64,000 bases of DNA from Rhodococcus sp. KBS0724 (GTDB lineage: Bacteria > Actinomycetota > Actinomycetes > Mycobacteriales > Mycobacteriaceae): assembly GCF_005938745.2 (NCBI RefSeq), contig NZ_VCBX02000001.1:3382001-3446000 (forward strand), given 5' to 3'. Positions 61,545-64,000 of the stretch are shown here, one piece after another. A model generated the notes under the pieces. The model was given only the letters and a program-made list of their open reading frames with translations. It ran no database searches and was not told the DNA's origin. Numbering within the stretch: position 1 is the first letter of the stretch; every line of letters begins with the position of its first letter. Position numbers and translations under genes: made by a program.

Positions 61545-63692
61545 TCAGAGTCGACTCCATACTCGATGCGACTTGAGCAATGTGATCACCTGCTCGAGCA
61601 CCGATGCGCTGTCCTCGCCGGTGACCACGCCGTCCGCAGCAGTGAGCTCTGCGGCTTCGAGAAGTGCCGTTGCGTCGCTCCATGCGCCGATGGCTTTGCC
61701 GTGCCTGAACATTTCCGTCAGGAGAATCTCCAGTCGCGGGTCCGCCGGCGCCCCCGCGAGAAGGAGAGCATCGAATTCGATCGATCGTGCAGTGTCGAAT
61801 GTGCGTGAAATGGGGACAACGACTGAGTCCGAGACCAATTCACCGCCGTGGGGACCGATCACCAGTGGCACTATTGCGTCAGCGGCGAGAGCTGAAGTTA
61901 CTGTTGTGATCGCGGCGAGATCGGAGTTCTCATCGGCCACGATGCCGATCACCCGGCCTACAACTGGCCACTGCGCGCCGATCTGGGACAGTGCAGGGCT
62001 AGGTGTAGGTGCGTCAGAAGGTGGCATCGACGGCTGCGGGGCCGACAGACCGAGTCCGGCCGCGACGGTGGCGCATAGGTCTGGATCGATGTTCGCGATC
62101 ACGTGCAGGGCGCGTTCCTTGATCGTCTGTTCGTAGCACTTTCCCAGTTCGAAGGTATATGCCTGTGCCACATGGGTTTTCTCGGTGTCGCTGAGGCTGG
62201 CGTAGAACAGTTGCGCCTGTGAGAAGTGGTCGTCGAAAGTGGCCGGCGCGGCGCGGAGTTTCGTGACGGCCTCGAGCGCGATCGGAATTTCGACGAAGGC
62301 CCCGGACTCTGCCCCCGCGACGAACGGACAGCCGCCGTCGAGGGAGTTCGGTTTGTACGGGGCGGCACCGGAATGTACTGCACTCTGGTGCATTCCGTCA
62401 CGCAACATGTCGTTGACCGGTGCGTGTGGACGGTTGATCGGGATCTGACCAAAATTGGGGCCACCCAATCTGCTGATCTGGGTGTCGAGGTAGGAAAACA
62501 GTCGGGCCTGCAGGAGGGGATCGTCGGTGACGTCGATACCGGGCACCAAGTGCCCGGGGTGGAATGCGATCTGTTCGGTTTCGGCGAAGAAGTTGGTTGG
62601 GTTCGCATTGAGAGTCATCACCCCGATCGGCTGGACCGGAGCCAGTTCCTCGGGGACGAATTTGGTGGGATCGAGAAGGTCGATGCCTTCGAACATCTGC
62701 TCTGGTGTGTCGGGGAAGATCTGAATGCCCAGTTCCCATTCCGGATAGGCGCCCGCTTCGATTGCGTCAGCGAGATCCCGGCGATGGAAATCCGGATCGA
62801 ACCCGTTGATCAGTTGCGCTTCTTCCCACACCACCGAGTGCACGCCCAGGCGTGGCTTCCAGTGGAACTTCACCAACGACGTTTCACCTTCGTCGTTGAG
62901 AAGTCGGAAGGTGTGAACACCAAATCCTTCCATCATTCGATACGACCGGGGGATGCCGCGATCTGACATGTTCCACAGGGTGTGCGCGGTGGCTTCGGTG
63001 TGGAGCGAGACAAAATCCCAGAACGTGTCGTGTGCGCTCTGCGCTTGCGGGATCTCGCGGTCGGGATGAGGCTTCGCGGCATGGATGATGTCGGGGAATT
63101 TGATGCCGTCTTGGATGAAGAAGACCGGGATGTTGTTGCCGACGAGGTCGAAAGTTCCTTCAGCTGTGTAGAACTTGGTAGCGAAGCCTCGAGTATCTCG
63201 GACTGCATCCGCTGAACCGCGTGAGCCGAGCACCGTGGAGAAGCGGACGAATACGGGGGTTTCGACTCCTCTGCGGAGGAAGCCTGCTTTGGTGACCTTC
63301 TCGGCGGCACCAAAGGCACGGAACACCCCGTGTGCACCGGCACCGCGTGCGTGAACGACGCGTTCGGGGATCCGTTCGTGATCGAAATGGGTGATCTTTT
63401 CCCGCAAGTGATGGTCTTGGAGCAGCGTCGGGCCACGCTCACCGGCTTTGAGGGAGTGATCGGTGTCGTAGAGGCGGGCCCCTTGCGCGGAGGTCAGATA
63501 TTCACCCTGCTGTCCACGCACGGATTCAGGGCCCTCGACGACTGCCGCTGTTGCAGTGCGCAGTTGTGGGGAGCGTTGGTCGGCCTTCGGGGGCAACGGA
63601 TTGCGAGGCTTGTCCGGTTCCTCCAGTGGCGGACTCGCCGGACCGGGTACCCCGGGGATCTGGGCCTTCTTTACGGGCTTCTTCTTGGACAC
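61545..63692 (-). CDS. katE: Large-subunit catalase KatE (HPII type)
   Basis: The 715-aa enzyme splits hydrogen peroxide. The catalytic His is in [12 protein letters not shown] (residue 114), the Asn in [10 protein letters not shown] (about 186), and the haem-ligand Tyr in RLFSYLDTQ (401). A C-terminal DJ-1/amidotransferase-like domain (about 565-715) marks the large clade. The N-terminus is Lys- and Pro-rich ([20 protein letters not shown]). GAGGAG lies before GTG 63692; the longer frame to 63827 lacks family features. A truncated second copy of the 5' end lies at 51009. Confidence 0.95.
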   Translation of the reverse strand: MSKKKPVKKAQIPGVPGPASPPLEEPDKPRNPLPPKADQRSPQLRTATAAVVEGPESVRGQQGEYLTSAQGARLYDTDHSLKAGERGPTLLQDHHLREKITHFDHERIPERVVHARGAGAHGVFRAFGAAEKVTKAGFLRRGVETPVFVRFSTVLGSRGSADAVRDTRGFATKFYTAEGTFDLVGNNIPVFFIQDGIKFPDIIHAAKPHPDREIPQAQSAHDTFWDFVSLHTEATAHTLWNMSDRGIPRSYRMMEGFGVHTFRLLNDEGETSLVKFHWKPRLGVHSVVWEEAQLINGFDPDFHRRDLADAIEAGAYPEWELGIQIFPDTPEQMFEGIDLLDPTKFVPEELAPVQPIGVMTLNANPTNFFAETEQIAFHPGHLVPGIDVTDDPLLQARLFSYLDTQISRLGGPNFGQIPINRPHAPVNDMLRDGMHQSAVHSGAAPYKPNSLDGGCPFVAGAESGAFVEIPIALEAVTKLRAAPATFDDHFSQAQLFYASLSDTEKTHVAQAYTFELGKCYEQTIKERALHVIANIDPDLCATVAAGLGLSAPQPSMPPSDAPTPSPALSQIGAQWPVVGRVIGIVADENSDLAAITTVTSALAADAIVPLVIGPHGGELVSDSVVVPISRTFDTARSIEFDALLLAGAPADPRLEILLTEMFRHGKAIGAWSDATALLEAAELTAADGVVTGEDSASVLEQVITLLKSHRVWSRL

Positions 63693-64000
63693 TACGACTC
63701 CTCGATTTCCTGTCAGAAAGTTGACTTCACGCCAGAAGATGGTGGGAAGTGTGTGCTGAACTTCGATGTAGCGGAAAGGTATTACGGCACCGAACAGGTA
63801 AGTTGTGCCGGCCAGGCCTATCGCCAATCCGCCAGGCGATGCCCGTGTAATCGTCCGTCCCCTGAGGATTCGTTTCGTGCATGCGATTTCGAATCGACGC
63901 CCACGGGCTGAAGAGCGCAGGTTGTCGGCGAAAGTAGTTCCGTCCTGCCGGGCCCCATCTCGGCCTGTGCTCGGCCGGCCAGGGTGCGGTCACCGAGAAT
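63693..64000. other. Upstream region of katE, no gene called
   Basis: The promoter of katE should lie here. One 88-codon minus-strand frame at 63727-63993 is Arg- and His-rich and has no ribosome-binding site. A hydrophobic stretch in another frame (LAGTTYLFGAVIPFRYI) could be part of a lost small protein. Confidence 0.4.

Noticed and set aside
63727..63993. An 88-codon frame upstream of katE
   Set aside because: It is Arg- and His-rich with no ribosome-binding site, and sits where the katE promoter is expected.
1..64000. tRNA or rRNA genes, CRISPR arrays, complete insertion sequences, replication origins
   Set aside because: None were recognised on reading both strands; the only mobile-element trace is the resolvase fragment near 5.4 kb.

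Overview
The window is chromosomal DNA from a high-GC actinobacterium, almost certainly a Rhodococcus close to R. erythropolis / R. qingshengii. The evidence is a complete Pup-proteasome locus (pafABC, prcBA, pup, dop), an aerobic cobalamin cluster, F420-type PPOX enzymes, a gamma-butyrolactone-receptor-type regulator, and gene order that follows the Mycobacterium tuberculosis Rv2061c-Rv2112c block with local replacements. No rRNA, tRNA, CRISPR array or intact insertion sequence was recognised.

Layout. (1) 1-6.1 kb is accessory DNA. It holds small genes of unknown function, three copies of a roughly 43-bp repeat about 1.3 kb apart, and a decayed serine-resolvase gene next to the last copy. 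(2) 6.2-14.7 kb is lipid and sterol metabolism: an acyl-CoA ligase with an aldehyde dehydrogenase, a DUF1214 protein with its TetR regulator and a perfect palindromic operator, an F420-type PPOX protein, and a Tat-exported GMC/cholesterol-oxidase-like enzyme. (3) 14.8-28.3 kb is aerobic B12 synthesis: cobN behind a cobalamin riboswitch, divergent cobG-cobH-cobIJ, then an SDR-cobL-cobM-cobK run with 4-bp overlaps. Between the two halves lie a DUF1990 gene, a ScbR-like regulator and a histidine-kinase-like protein that has lost its phosphoacceptor His and its ATPase domain. (4) 28.3-44.1 kb is a conserved housekeeping block: pepE, a 5'-3' exonuclease, a DUF4333-like membrane protein, helY, tatC, tatA, pafC, pafB, pafA, a PAP2-lipid kinase fusion, prcA, prcB, pup and dop. 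(5) 44.2-64 kb is a looser stress-response neighbourhood: NUDIX, DoxX with an 11-residue-repeat tail, two START-like proteins, STAS-otsA, MerR, SDR, CDGSH, HemK-like methyltransferase, amino-acid permease, large catalase and several very small proteins. Decayed genes are interspersed with these.

How the parts fit. The cobalamin genes cover many central steps of the oxygen-dependent pathway, from precorrin-2 methylation (CobI) to cobalt insertion (CobN). The Pup genes give the tag (Pup), ligase (PafA), deamidase/depupylase (Dop) and 20S core (PrcA/PrcB); the ATPase ring gene mpa/arc is not in the window. The last 20 kb looks like an osmotic/oxidative general-stress set with ongoing gene loss. 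Shadows there show N-terminal stubs of YihY, DUF4235, catalase and alcohol dehydrogenase genes and frameshifted CsbD-like and Rho-N-like genes.

The observations I rate highest are the 43-bp repeat array, a 26-bp motif with fixed spacing at three places in the stress region, the tandem hendecad tail on DoxX, the gene-stub region at 50-53 kb, the degenerate kinase, and terminator-like hairpins written into the 3' ends of coding sequences at four tight convergent junctions. Families and functions were assigned by reading motifs and from memory; no database search was run.
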